From the NCBI RefSeq assembly GCF_000787815.1, contig NZ_BBPO01000008.1:1-64000 (forward strand): a DNA stretch of 64,000 nucleotides, in the 5' to 3' direction. Origin of the DNA: Streptacidiphilus neutrinimicus. GTDB taxonomy: Bacteria; Actinomycetota; Actinomycetes; Streptomycetales; Streptomycetaceae. The translations under genes and the position numbers were made by a program. The notes under the pieces are model-generated. The model was not told where the DNA came from, did not search any database, and worked only from the letters and a program-made list of their open reading frames with translations. Shown here one piece after another: positions 32,050 through 40,901 of this stretch (within the stretch, counting starts at the first letter, position 1; the number at the start of each line of letters is the position of its first letter).

Positions 32050-33381
32050 GTGACCACACGAGTGCTGAAGGACGGTGGCGGGCAGTCCACCCCCACCCTG
32101 ACGGACGCCGTCGACGATGGCCCGATGACGCTGGCCAGGACCTTGCAGGCAGCGGAGGCGGCCCCGCCGGTGGAGTCCCTCGACGTGGTCGCGCGCATGC
32201 TCAGGCAGCAGGTGGGGGCGGCGTCGGTATCGTTTCTGATCACTGACTTCACCGGCAGTTCGGTGGTGCGGCTCGGTGCGGCGGGGAGCATCGAGACCGG
32301 CAGGCCCGCCAGCCGCATCCCGTTGTCGGGGACGGTGTACGACGATGTGATCCGCAGCCAGCGTCCCAGCATCCAGGAGCCCGGCGGTCACGGGCTGGTG
32401 CGGGTGGTGGCTCCGGTGACCAACCGTGGGGACGCGATAGGGCTCCTGGAGCTGTTCCTGCCCCAGCCCCCGGATGCGGCGGTGATGCAGGAGGTCAGCC
32501 AGACGGCACATGCGCTGGCGTACATCGTCATCGCGAACCGCTCCTTCACCGACCTGTACCAGTGGGGGCGCCGCACCGTCCCGCTGAGCCTGGCCGCTGA
32601 GATTCAGCACCGGTTGCTGCCGCCGTCGCTGGCGTGCGAGGCCGCGCAGTTCGCCGTCGCAGGGTCGCTGGAGCCTGCGGCCCATGTCGGCGGCGACACG
32701 TTCGACTACGTGATCGACCGCGACACCGTGCAGTTGTCGGTCACCGATGCCATGGGCCACGACGTCGGAGCGGCCCTGCTGGCCACGCTGCTGGTCGGTG
32801 CGCTGCGCCGGGCCCGGCGTGCCGGCGCCGACCTGCGCGAGCAGGCGCACCAGGCCGACCAGGCCATGCGCGAGCACGGCCAGGAGGGCTATGTCACCGG
32901 CCAGCTCCTGCGGATCAGTCTGCTCGACGGCACGACCGAGTTCGTCAATGCCGGACACCCCCGGCCGTGGCGCATGCGCGACGCGGCGGTGGAGGAGCTG
33001 GCCCCGAAGGTCGATCTCCCGTTCGGCTTCCAGGTCCCGCACACCTACCGGGTGCAGTCCCTGGACCTGAGACCCGGCGACCGGCTGGTGATGCTGACGG
33101 ACGGCATGCTGGAGCGCAACGCGCAGAGCCTCCACCTGCCGGGCCTCATCCGCGCCACCCGTGGACTGCACCCCCGCGAAGCCGCCCGAACCATGATCGG
33201 AGCGGTCGTTGCCCTCGCCGCCCCCGACGGCCGCCTGCAGGACGATGCCACCGTCATGGTCCTGGACTGGCACGGCACCCACGTCTCCCACCGTGACGCA
33301 GCCACCGGCGCCGACCTGGCCAGCGCCTCACCGCCGGCGCTGAAGAGGGTCATCGCGCCCGCGCCCGCGCCCGCGCCGTGA
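32050..33381 (+). CDS. GAF-SpoIIE PP2C-type serine phosphatase
   Basis: A 443-aa protein typical of Streptomyces anti-sigma-network phosphatases. The N-terminal GAF-like domain (about residues 35-185) includes AASVSFLITDFTGSSVVRLG. The PPM/SpoIIE domain (about 195-415) carries the metal-binding acidic residues in GGDTFDYVID, TDAMGHDVGAALLA and MLTDGMLERN. It should dephosphorylate an anti-sigma-factor antagonist. The kinase/antagonist partners are not in this window. The C-terminal APAPAPAP tail is low complexity. GTG start with GAGGAG upstream. Confidence 0.92.
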   Translation: MTTRVLKDGGGQSTPTLTDAVDDGPMTLARTLQAAEAAPPVESLDVVARMLRQQVGAASVSFLITDFTGSSVVRLGAAGSIETGRPASRIPLSGTVYDDVIRSQRPSIQEPGGHGLVRVVAPVTNRGDAIGLLELFLPQPPDAAVMQEVSQTAHALAYIVIANRSFTDLYQWGRRTVPLSLAAEIQHRLLPPSLACEAAQFAVAGSLEPAAHVGGDTFDYVIDRDTVQLSVTDAMGHDVGAALLATLLVGALRRARRAGADLREQAHQADQAMREHGQEGYVTGQLLRISLLDGTTEFVNAGHPRPWRMRDAAVEELAPKVDLPFGFQVPHTYRVQSLDLRPGDRLVMLTDGMLERNAQSLHLPGLIRATRGLHPREAARTMIGAVVALAAPDGRLQDDATVMVLDWHGTHVSHRDAATGADLASASPPALKRVIAPAPAPAP

Positions 33382-33659
33382 GCCACGGCACCGGTCCTGC
33401 CCTGCCGTCTCGTGGCCGCTGTGGAAGGTGTCTTTGGTCTGTCAGGGCGCGCCGGTCGACTGCCACTCGTGGGTGCAACGACGTTTGCAGCGGTGTCGCG
33501 TTCGTTGAATCGGTGTGCCGCCGAGAACCAGACTCCGCCGCGCTCTTCAAGAGGCACTGGGACGCGTTTCCGCATGAAAAACCCGCTCATCCCCGGCCAA
33601 GGTGACCGTTCCTGGGATGTGTGAGGGCAGGTGAAGGCGACCAGAAGCGCCGAGGCGGG

Positions 33660-34703
33660 TTACTTGTGAGCGGGGGCCTCGGCGGTGACGACATAGAGCG
33701 TCACCGCAGCGAAGAAACAACCCCGTTCGAGGTGGTCCAGCCAACGTTCGGCCTGCTGGCGCGTGAGATAGCCGGCGGCCACGGCGCGCTCGGTGTTGCG
33801 CTGGAGACCGAGCACCTGGTCGGCGGCACGGACTTCGCGAAACACCGAGGTGACCGGGACGACGGACGTCAGGGTGAATCCCGCTTGCTCGGCCAGGCGA
33901 GGCAGTTGCCGTCCAAGGACGGCATTGCGCACGATCCGGTCGGTGATATGGCGGGTGTACGCCCGGGCGATCTCCAGGTCGGGGTGGTCGACGGCGAGTG
34001 AGTCCCAGTCGGGCTCGGCCGTCACGAACCGGCCGCCCGGGCGCAGCACCCGCCGTACCTCCGCCAGAACCCCAGGGACGTCGGCAACATGTTGGAGCGT
34101 GCGGTCGGTACGCACTCGATCCGCGGAGCACGGGGAAAGCGGCAGCGCATGAACGTCGGCCGTCAATACATCGACGTGCGGCAGGTCGGCGGTTCGTGTC
34201 ATCGCCTGACGGGTCATCTGAGGATCGGAGTCAATTCCCAGAACCATCCCTGCGGGCGATGCCGCGCGTGCCAGAGCACCGAGATCTGTGCCCGGGCCGC
34301 AGCCCAGATCCAGGACAACGTGGCCTGGTTGGATGTCCAGTGCGTCGAGTACGGCCCGCTTGTAGGAGTGGGCAAGGTCGGTCGTGGCGAGCCGATCCTG
34401 ATACGCGATCTTGTCCGGGATCACCGTCTCGAACATGCGCCCCGCCACATGAGCAAGGGCTTCGACTTCGCCTTCGAGCACCTCGCGTCCTGCGAGGGTC
34501 AGGCGCATCGGGCGCCGTCGGCCCTCTCCATCCAGATACTCGATCAATCCCTTGCCGTGCAGCCGACTCAGTGCGCTGGACAGGCTGCCGCGGCCCAGCC
34601 TCTCGCCGGTCATCCGCTCGATCGCGGTGTTGACCGCGTAGCCGTGCAAGGGGCCATCCACCAGCGCAGACAGGACAAGCATCTGGGCGTCGTTGGTACG
34701 CAC
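33660..34703 (-). CDS. PadR-type DNA-binding domain fused to a SAM methyltransferase
   Basis: Fusion protein of about 347 aa. The N-terminal 90 residues are a PadR winged helix (DAQMLVLSALVDGPLHGYAV, RLGRGSLSSALSRLHGKGLIEYL). The C-terminal part is a class I methyltransferase with SAM motif VVLDLGCGPGTDL, then VDVLTADVHALPL and a motif near VRRVLRPGGRFVTAEPDWD. I prefer the GTG at 34703 (GGGAG upstream). The frame is open to 34760. PadR domains usually sense small ligands, so the methyltransferase may supply or consume the ligand. It is divergent from the cis-prenyltransferase gene. Confidence 0.85.
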   Translation of the reverse strand: MRTNDAQMLVLSALVDGPLHGYAVNTAIERMTGERLGRGSLSSALSRLHGKGLIEYLDGEGRRRPMRLTLAGREVLEGEVEALAHVAGRMFETVIPDKIAYQDRLATTDLAHSYKRAVLDALDIQPGHVVLDLGCGPGTDLGALARAASPAGMVLGIDSDPQMTRQAMTRTADLPHVDVLTADVHALPLSPCSADRVRTDRTLQHVADVPGVLAEVRRVLRPGGRFVTAEPDWDSLAVDHPDLEIARAYTRHITDRIVRNAVLGRQLPRLAEQAGFTLTSVVPVTSVFREVRAADQVLGLQRNTERAVAAGYLTRQQAERWLDHLERGCFFAAVTLYVVTAEAPAHK

Positions 34704-34818
34704 TGGCGCTCCCGGGGCGTTGACGGCACGTTCCCAATGGCACGCGACGCGTGCTATCACTGCCTAGTATGCACGCTGCGGCTCGACGGCCGCTGCCGAC
34801 CCGACTCGGAAGGGCTCG

Positions 34819-35598
34819 ATGTTGCGCGTCACCGACCCCCTGTACGCCGTGTACTCCCGTCGGCTTCGCCGGCAGCTCCAAGGCGGTGAACTGCCCGGGC
34901 ACATCGGGCTGATCATGGATGGCAACCGTCGCTGGGCACACCGGCGAGGCATCGAAAACCCGAGCTTGGGTCACAAGTACGGTGCCGAACACGTGGAGAA
35001 CGTGCTGGCGTGGTGCGAGGGAGTTCAGATCCGACATGTCACTTTGTTCGTCTGCTCCGCAGAGAATCTCCAACGACGCGATGACGCCGAGGTCGCCTTT
35101 CTGATGCAGGTGATCGAGGAGGTCCTGGCCCGGCATCTGGCCAGGCCGTTGCCGCGCTGGCGGGTACACATCGCCGGAGCGCTGGACACGCTGCCCGACA
35201 CCACTGCCCGAGCCCTCAAGGAGGCGGCCGAGGCCACCCGGGATTGCGCCACGGGGGCGCACGTGACTCTCGCTGTCGGGTACGGCGGCCGCCAGGAACT
35301 TGTGGACGCCATGCGGGATCTGCTGTACGAGCAGGCGGAGACCGACAGGTCGATGCGGGACCTGGCTGCTCACCTGACCGCGGACGACATCGCCCGCCAT
35401 CTGTACACCGCGGGCCAGCCGGACCCAGATCTCGTCATCCGCACCAGCGGGGAGCAGCGCATGTCGAACTTCCTGCTGTGGCAGAGTGCCTACTCGGAGC
35501 TGTATTTCTGCGAGGCGTACTGGCCGGCCTTCCGTGAGGTCGACTTCTTGCGGGCCCTACGCGCGTATGCCGCCCGCCGGCGCCGTTACGGCGCCTGA
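34819..35598 (+). CDS. Cis-prenyltransferase (UppS family)
   Basis: A 259-aa undecaprenyl-diphosphate-synthase-type enzyme, which condenses isopentenyl diphosphate onto an allylic diphosphate with Z geometry. Hallmarks present: HIGLIMDGNRRWA (catalytic Asp), SAENLQR in the FSxEN position, and RTSGEQRMSNFLLWQ with YSELYFCEAYWP. Length fits UppS. Its position in an accessory region suggests an extra, possibly short-chain or specialised, prenyl synthase. ATG with GGAAGG upstream. Divergent from the PadR-methyltransferase gene. Confidence 0.93.
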   Translation: MLRVTDPLYAVYSRRLRRQLQGGELPGHIGLIMDGNRRWAHRRGIENPSLGHKYGAEHVENVLAWCEGVQIRHVTLFVCSAENLQRRDDAEVAFLMQVIEEVLARHLARPLPRWRVHIAGALDTLPDTTARALKEAAEATRDCATGAHVTLAVGYGGRQELVDAMRDLLYEQAETDRSMRDLAAHLTADDIARHLYTAGQPDPDLVIRTSGEQRMSNFLLWQSAYSELYFCEAYWPAFREVDFLRALRAYAARRRRYGA

Positions 35599-35659
35599 CG
35601 TGCACCTCGCCGCAGAGCGGCGGCCACGGCCGGCGTGATCCCAGACTTCTTGGACTGGT

Positions 35660-35911
35660 TCGTCCCAGGGCCAGTACATCGTAGCGGCTGCCCGGCCCGA
35701 GGCGCTCACCCACCAGCCCCTCGATCGCCGTGTTCACGGCGTAGCCGTGCGGCGGACAGTCGGCCAGGGCACAGGGCACAGGGCACAGGGCACAGGGCAC
35801 AGGGCACAGGGCACAGGGCACAGGGCACAGGGCACAGGGCACAGGGCACAGGGCACAGGGCACGGAGCACAGAGCACAAAGCACCAGCGTCTGGGCGTCG
35901 TGGGCCTGCAT
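35660..35911 (-). pseudogene. PadR-family regulator remnant split by a 7-bp repeat array
   Basis: The frame starts at the ATG at 35911 and reads DAQTLVLCAL, matching DAQMLVLSAL of the PadR-methyltransferase. It then enters 42 residues of repeated CALCPVP. It resumes PadR homology with ADCPPHGYAVNTAIEGLVGERLG (compare VDGPLHGYAVNTAIERMTGERLG) and then loses it. So a PadR gene was interrupted by repeat expansion and truncated at its 3' end. It is divergent from the membrane protein gene starting at 35991, the usual PadR-target arrangement. Confidence 0.85.
35765..35883. repeat. Tandem 7-bp repeat, CAGGGCA x14 plus 3 variants
   Basis: Fourteen perfect head-to-tail copies of CAGGGCA occupy 35765-35862. 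Three degenerate copies (CGGAGCA, CAGAGCA, CAAAGCA) run to 35883. The unit is not a multiple of three, yet the total insert keeps the PadR frame open (42 codons). Confidence 0.97.
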
Positions 35912-35964
35912 GCCGACCGTTCCGTCTCCCCCGTTCGCCTGGACGCGGATTGCTACGCGCAGCG

Positions 35965-35983
35965 TAGTACGTGGCGTGTACTA
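35965..35983. promoter_or_regulatory. Candidate PadR operator TAGTAC-N7-GTACTA
   Basis: A perfect 6-bp inverted repeat with a 7-bp spacer ends eight bases before the ATG of the membrane protein (35991) and lies between it and the divergent PadR remnant. A second inverted repeat CTACGC-GCA-GCGTAG overlaps its left side (35953-35967). PadR proteins commonly bind such TAC-rich dyads at their own divergent promoter. Confidence 0.6.
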
Positions 35984-35990
35984 TTTCGCC

Positions 35991-37058
35991 ATGCGCAACC
36001 CTTCCGACGCGCCGCTGGCGGCAGACGCGACGCTCCCCGCCGGCCACCCCGCTCTGGCCGCGGTCCGCCGGGCCGTGCGGGACGGCCTCGCCGCGGCCGT
36101 TCTCTTCACCGCCTTCGCCGAGGCCACCTCCCACGTCCGAGCGGTGCGCGTGGGCAGCCCGTGGCAGGACGACCCCTACGACACCGTGGTCTCCTTCACC
36201 CTGTTCCTCATCCCGGCACTGGCAGCACTCGCCACAGCCCGATCCGTCCTACTGCGACGGAACGAACCGCAGCCACGCCGCCGGATCAGCCAACTCCTGC
36301 GCGCCTGGGGCCTGTGCGCCGGGCTGATCGCCACAACCGCGCTCACCGACTGGACGGCCGTGGCGCTGCGCGCCGACCGAGACCTGTGGAGCAGCATGAC
36401 GCCCTGGGTCGTCGCATCCCTGATGGTCCCCACAACGGCGACCGCCGTGGCGGGCGCGCGCATCCTGCGCGCTCATCAGCTTCTCCCACCGGGCCCTGGC
36501 GGGCACGGGGACGGTCCGGTGGCGGGGGACTGGCTCGATGATCTGGCGCCCATGTTCCGGGCTCTGACCATGCACCTCCCGGCGCCGTTGACACGCGCAG
36601 TGGACCGGGTGGTGACGCATCAGCGCTTCGCCTCCGCCGTGAGGTTCACCCGTCGGCACATCGTGGGGCTCGCCGGGACGGCGGCCGTGCTCGGCGGCGC
36701 GCTGCTGGCCGCTGCGGAGGCCGTCGGCGAAGGCTGGACCGACCCGCTGCTCTGGCTCACCGCCGCATTCGTCCACGCGGGCGGGTTCTTCGCTTTCGCG
36801 ATGCTCTGCAATACGACGCTTTCGATCGCCGTACCGCGCGCGAACGGCCGCCCTCGCGGGCCCGCCAGGGCGGCCGCACACCGTGCGATCACGGCGGCGG
36901 CCCTTGCCGTCCCGCTCACCGGAGCGCTGCGGGCACCGCTGCGTCCCCTGATCGGCCCGACGGACACCGTTCCGGCCCTCGCCGAGCTGGTCCTCACCGG
37001 CGCCGCTACCGCGGGCGCACTCACCTTCGTGGTCGCCCTCGCACTCGGCTCCACCTGA
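35991..37058 (+). CDS. Membrane protein of unknown function, likely PadR target
   Basis: A 355-aa protein with about eight membrane helices (ALAAVRRAVRDGLAAAVLFTAF, VSFTLFLIPALAALATARSVLL, GLCAGLIATTALTDW, VASLMVPTTATAVAGARI, HIVGLAGTAAVLGGALLAAAEAV, WLTAAFVHAGGFFAFAML, AAALAVPLTGALRAPL, LTFVVALAL). No family recognised. Its ATG at 35991 lies just after a PadR-like operator. Because the divergent PadR gene is broken, the gene may now be expressed without repression. Confidence 0.78.
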   Translation: MRNPSDAPLAADATLPAGHPALAAVRRAVRDGLAAAVLFTAFAEATSHVRAVRVGSPWQDDPYDTVVSFTLFLIPALAALATARSVLLRRNEPQPRRRISQLLRAWGLCAGLIATTALTDWTAVALRADRDLWSSMTPWVVASLMVPTTATAVAGARILRAHQLLPPGPGGHGDGPVAGDWLDDLAPMFRALTMHLPAPLTRAVDRVVTHQRFASAVRFTRRHIVGLAGTAAVLGGALLAAAEAVGEGWTDPLLWLTAAFVHAGGFFAFAMLCNTTLSIAVPRANGRPRGPARAAAHRAITAAALAVPLTGALRAPLRPLIGPTDTVPALAELVLTGAATAGALTFVVALALGST

Positions 37059-37353
37059 CGCCCGCTCCTCACCAGCAGTCCGGTCCGCGGGACCGACCCG
37101 TGGCGACCGTCCCGATGGGCACGTCGGTCAGCTCGGCTGTCAGGTCGTGCACGGAGGCGGTCCCCGGGGGAGCTGGGGGAGCTGGGGGAGCGTGGGGCCG
37201 TCGGGCTTCGCTCGGCGAGGTGGGCGTCCATGGTGGTGTTCAGATCGGTGATGAACTGCCCGAACTGCCGCAGGAATTGTGGCAGGTGGGGGGCAGGACC
37301 GCACGCCACGAGCGGAGCCCGGGCGAAGGCCACTGTCGGATGACGGGGCAGCC

Positions 37354-38058
37354 TTAGGGCTGGTGCTGTTTGGGGGCCAGCTGTTCCAGGAAGGTGTGGA
37401 AGGCGCTGATGTCCGGTCCGGTCAGGGGGGTGCCGTGGGCGAAGCCGGCGGCGGCGATGCCCTGCGGCAGCTGGGTGAGGCTTCCGGCGCGCAGGCGGGG
37501 GTCGGCGGCCAGTGCGGCCGGGCCCAGGGCGAGTTCGCCGCGGTGGAAGACGGCGTCGCCCAGCAGCGCGGTGTGGCTGGGCTCGTGGACCAGGACGACG
37601 TGTCCTGGGGTGTGGCCGGGGGTGTGCACGACGCGCAGGCCGTCGGATCCCTGGATCAGCTCGCCACCGGCCAGCAGGGCGTCGGGGGTGACCGGCCTCC
37701 AGTGCAGGGCGGGCAGTTTGTCGATCAGGCGGCCCGCCGCTCCGGAGCGGCCCTCGGCGGGGACGCGGCCGGCTTCCAGCCAGGCGGCGTCCGCTTGGTG
37801 GATGAGGATGTGCGCGCCGGTGCGCTCGCGTAGTTCGGCGGCTCCCTTGACGTGGTCGGGGTGGGCGTGGGTGAGCACGATGCGCTTGATGTCGCCCGGT
37901 TTGCGGCCCAGCTCGGCCAGGGCCTTCAGCAGTACTCCGGGGGCTTTGGCCCAGCCGACGTCGACCAGGGTGAAGCCGTCGTCGCCGTCGACGAGGAAGG
38001 CGTTGTCGCGCTTGGTGGTGGGGATCAGGGTCACGCCGGGGGCGAGGGTGAGGGTCAT
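37354..38058 (-). CDS. MBL-fold metallo-hydrolase
   Basis: A 234-aa metallo-beta-lactamase-fold hydrolase. The metal motif is LTHAHPDHVKG (HxHxDH). Further ligands lie in VHTPGHTPGH (His) and LLGDAVFH (Asp). The N terminus TLTLAPGVTLIPTTKRDNAFLVDGDDGFTLVD is typical of glyoxalase-II-like enzymes. The ATG at 38058 has GAAGG upstream. A GTG at 38064 would overlap the LeuD-like stop. Last gene of the five-gene catabolic operon. It could hydrolyse a thioester or lactone intermediate. Confidence 0.88.
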   Translation of the reverse strand: MTLTLAPGVTLIPTTKRDNAFLVDGDDGFTLVDVGWAKAPGVLLKALAELGRKPGDIKRIVLTHAHPDHVKGAAELRERTGAHILIHQADAAWLEAGRVPAEGRSGAAGRLIDKLPALHWRPVTPDALLAGGELIQGSDGLRVVHTPGHTPGHVVLVHEPSHTALLGDAVFHRGELALGPAALAADPRLRAGSLTQLPQGIAAAGFAHGTPLTGPDISAFHTFLEQLAPKQHQP

Positions 38059-38060
38059 GG

Positions 38061-38573
38061 TCACGCCTTCGTCGGCATCGGGACGTAGCCCTCGCGGGCC
38101 AGCTTGGGCAGGATGCCGCCGGCCGCCAGGATCTCCAGCACCAGCGGTGGCAGGGCGCCGCCCTCCAGCCGGGCGCCGCTGGCGGTGTTCTCGATCCAGC
38201 CCTCGGCGAAGTCCAGGCGCATGGTGTCGCCGTCCGCGAACGCCGCGGTGACGCCGGGGACGGTCAGGGCGGGCAGGCCGTGGTTGATGGCGTTGCGCAG
38301 GAACAGCGAGTTGAACTCCTCGGCGACCAGGGCGGCGACGCCCAGCTCGCGGAAGAGCGCGGCGACCGGGCGGGAGGAGCCGAGGCCGAAGTTGCGGCCC
38401 GCGACGACGATGTCGCCGGGGCGGACGTCGTCGGTCCAGCCGGGGCGCAGTTCGTAGAAGATGTGCCGGGCGGCCTGGGGGACGGGCAGTTTCATGGCGA
38501 AGGCGGGGTACATGGCGTCGGTGGTGACGCTGTCGCCGACGACCCACACGCGTTCGGTGACGATCGTGTCCAT
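38061..38573 (-). CDS. LeuD-like aconitase-family small subunit
   Basis: A 170-aa swivel domain of the isopropylmalate-isomerase/homoaconitase type. Characteristic [18 protein letters not shown] (compare GxNFGxGSSRE) is present, then [17 protein letters not shown]. The usual SSRE glutamate is replaced here (SSRP), which may mark different substrate binding. The ATG overlaps the large subunit's stop (TGATG), so the two subunits are coupled. A primary-metabolism leuD would normally be elsewhere. Confidence 0.9.
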   Translation of the reverse strand: MDTIVTERVWVVGDSVTTDAMYPAFAMKLPVPQAARHIFYELRPGWTDDVRPGDIVVAGRNFGLGSSRPVAALFRELGVAALVAEEFNSLFLRNAINHGLPALTVPGVTAAFADGDTMRLDFAEGWIENTASGARLEGGALPPLVLEILAAGGILPKLAREGYVPMPTKA

Positions 38574-39835
38574 CAGTTCAGCTCCTGCTGCGGGTCGAGC
38601 GTTCGCGGGTCGGTGACGTGGCCGGTCAGGGCGGAGGCGGCGACGGTGGCGGGGGAGGCCATGTAGATCTCGGCGTCGGGGCTGCCCATGCGGCCGGTGA
38701 AGTTGCGGGTGCTGGAGGTCAGGCAGACCTCGCCGGGGCCGAGCAGGCCCATGTGGTAGCCGAAGCAGGCCCCGCAGGTCGAGTTGGTGACCACCGCGCC
38801 GGCGTCGGTGAGGTCTTGCAGGTAGCCGGCCCGCATGGCCTCGCGGTACACCGCCTGGGAGGCCGGGGTGACCAGCAGGCGCACGCCGGGGGCGACCTTG
38901 CGGCCCCGGACGATGGCGGCGGCGATCGCCAGGTCCTCCAACTGCCCGTTGGCGCACGAGCCGATGAAGCACTGGTTGACCGGCCGCTGTTCGATGGCGG
39001 TGATCGGGAAGGAGTTGCGGCTGACCGTGCCGGGGCGCGCGACGTGCGGCACCAGCGCGTCGAGGTCGACGGTCCGCACCGCGGCGTAGTGCGCGTCCGG
39101 GTCGGGGTCGGCGGCGCGGTAGCTGCCGGGGTGGGCGCCTCGGGCGGTGAGGAAGTCGCGGGCCAGGTCGTCGATGGGGAAGGTGGAGTAGTCGGCCGAG
39201 ATCTCCGCGCCCTGGGTGGCGATGGTGCGCCGGTCGTTCATCGGGATCGAGGCCAGGCCCGGTCCGCCGAACTCCAGGTTGTGGTTGGTGGCATCGCCGT
39301 AGGTGCCGGCGATGTACAGGAAGATGTCCTTGCCGCTGACGCCGGCCGGCTTGGTGCCGGTGAACTCGTAGCGGATCGTCGGGGCCACCTGGAACCAGGT
39401 CTTGCCGGTGCACAGGATCGAGTAGACCTCGGCCGGGCCCAGGCCCCGCGCGGCGGTGTTGTAGGCGCCACCCGCGCAGGTGTGGGAGTCGGTGCAGGCC
39501 AGGACCTCGCCGGGGCGAGCCAGTCCGTTCTCGGCGATGACCTGGTGGCAGATGCCGTGCTGTCCGACGTCGTAGAACTTCTCGATGGCGAAGTCGCGGG
39601 CGAACGTACGGGCCCTGGTGCCGCCGGCGGCGTCGCTGACGGAAGGGGCAGGCACGGCGTGGTCCATGATCACGGCGACCTTGGCCGGGTCGTTGATCTT
39701 CAGTGGCTGGACCCAGCCGGTGGCGAACTGCAGGTCGATCATGACGGTCATGTCCACGTCGCAGACCACGGTCTGACCGACGCTCACTTCGTCCAGGCCC
39801 GCGTTGCGGGCGAGGATCTTCTCAATCATGGTCAT
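38573..39835 (-). CDS. LeuC-like aconitase-family large subunit (4Fe-4S)
   Basis: A 420-aa hydro-lyase large subunit. The [4Fe-4S] ligands are visible as Cys in [12 protein letters not shown] and the CxxC in [36 protein letters not shown] is the catalytic ACTDSHT region. Order and size match LeuC and the archaeal-type homoaconitase/dimethylmaleate-hydratase large subunits. It should dehydrate or isomerise a branched di- or tricarboxylate. ATG at 39835 (an upstream ATG at 39841 adds two residues). Second-to-last pair of the catabolic operon. Confidence 0.9.
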   Translation of the reverse strand: MTMIEKILARNAGLDEVSVGQTVVCDVDMTVMIDLQFATGWVQPLKINDPAKVAVIMDHAVPAPSVSDAAGGTRARTFARDFAIEKFYDVGQHGICHQVIAENGLARPGEVLACTDSHTCAGGAYNTAARGLGPAEVYSILCTGKTWFQVAPTIRYEFTGTKPAGVSGKDIFLYIAGTYGDATNHNLEFGGPGLASIPMNDRRTIATQGAEISADYSTFPIDDLARDFLTARGAHPGSYRAADPDPDAHYAAVRTVDLDALVPHVARPGTVSRNSFPITAIEQRPVNQCFIGSCANGQLEDLAIAAAIVRGRKVAPGVRLLVTPASQAVYREAMRAGYLQDLTDAGAVVTNSTCGACFGYHMGLLGPGEVCLTSSTRNFTGRMGSPDAEIYMASPATVAASALTGHVTDPRTLDPQQELN

Positions 39836-39913
39836 GCCCATCAGGCATGCACCTCCGGTATCGGGGCCTGTGGTGGCTGGTGGGTGCTGACGTGGTTCGC
39901 GCTGTTCATCGCG

Positions 39914-40846
39914 CTACGCATCCGGCCGGTCGCGGTCGCGGTCGCGGCCGCGGTGGCGCTCGGCGATGGCGAACCACTCGCGGAGGCCGACCAGCTCGAA
40001 CAGGCCCTCCGGTCCGGGCGTGAGGTCGGTGGGCAGGGTGCCGCCGAGGCGGGCCAAGGCGTCGAAGCCGGCCAGCACGGTGGGGCCGAGGAGGGCGCCG
40101 GGATGGATGGCGATGCGGTAGCCGAGCTTGGCGAGCCGGTCGGGGGCGGTGTCGGGGGTGAGCCCGCCCTGGACCATGTTGATCAGCAGCGGCACGTCGG
40201 TGACCTCGGCGGCGATGCGCTCGATCTCCTCGATGCTCTGCGGCGCCTCGACGAAGATGACGTCCGCCCCGGCGCGCGCGTAGCGGTTGGCGCGGTCGAT
40301 CGCCTCGCACAGGCCGAGCGGCCCCCGGGCGTCGGTGCGGGCGATGACTACCAGGTCGGGGTCGGTGCGGGCGTCGAGCGCGGCGCCGAGCTTGGCCTCG
40401 AACTCGACCGCCGGGACCAGTTCCTTGTCGGGCAGGTGGCCGCACCTCTTGGGGAACGCCTGGTCCTCCAACAGGATGGCGGCGACCCCGGCGCGCTCGT
40501 ACTCGCGCACGGTGCGCACCACGTTCGTCGGCGCGCCGTAGCCGGTGTCGGCGTCGGCGATCAGCGGGACCCCGCCGAGAGCGGTGGCGACGATCCGGGC
40601 GCGGTCGGTCATCTCGGTGGCAGTGAGCAGGCCGATGTCGGGGAGGCCGAAGCCGCCGACCGCCACGCCCGCGCCGGTCAGGTACGCGGCGCCGAAGCCG
40701 GTGCGGGCGACCAGCGCGGCGGTCAGCCCGTCGTAGACGCCGGGGGCGGTGATCAGGCCGCCGTCGGTGAGCAGCGCGCGCAGCCGTGCGCGCGGCGTGG
40801 GTGCGGTGCTGGGGGAGTCGGTGCGCTCGGGCACGCGGGGAGACAT
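39914..40846 (-). CDS. Isocitrate lyase/PEP mutase superfamily C-C lyase
   Basis: A 310-aa TIM-barrel enzyme of the 2-methylisocitrate/2,3-dimethylmalate lyase group. Motifs: TAPGVYDGLTAALV, PLIADADTGYGAPTNVVRTV (metal ligands) and LEDQAFPKRCGHL, with the catalytic Cys in KRCGH, which separates lyases from PEP mutases. The ATG at 40846 has GGAGGA upstream and is preferred over the one at 40867. The C terminus is an Arg/Asp repeat (RGRDRDRDRPDA). It would cleave the product of the LeuCD-like hydratase into a keto acid plus an acid. Confidence 0.9.
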   Translation of the reverse strand: MSPRVPERTDSPSTAPTPRARLRALLTDGGLITAPGVYDGLTAALVARTGFGAAYLTGAGVAVGGFGLPDIGLLTATEMTDRARIVATALGGVPLIADADTGYGAPTNVVRTVREYERAGVAAILLEDQAFPKRCGHLPDKELVPAVEFEAKLGAALDARTDPDLVVIARTDARGPLGLCEAIDRANRYARAGADVIFVEAPQSIEEIERIAAEVTDVPLLINMVQGGLTPDTAPDRLAKLGYRIAIHPGALLGPTVLAGFDALARLGGTLPTDLTPGPEGLFELVGLREWFAIAERHRGRDRDRDRPDA

Positions 40847-40901
40847 GGGCGGGATTCCTCCGGTCATCGGGCAGGGGGATCGGGAGCGGGTCCGGGCGGT
40901 G

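Noticed and set aside
35765-35883. CRISPR-like array
   Set aside because: Simple 7-bp head-to-tail microsatellite with no spacers.
37165-37200. GGGGGAGCT triplicate after the membrane protein
   Set aside because: Three short copies in intergenic DNA. Too small to interpret.
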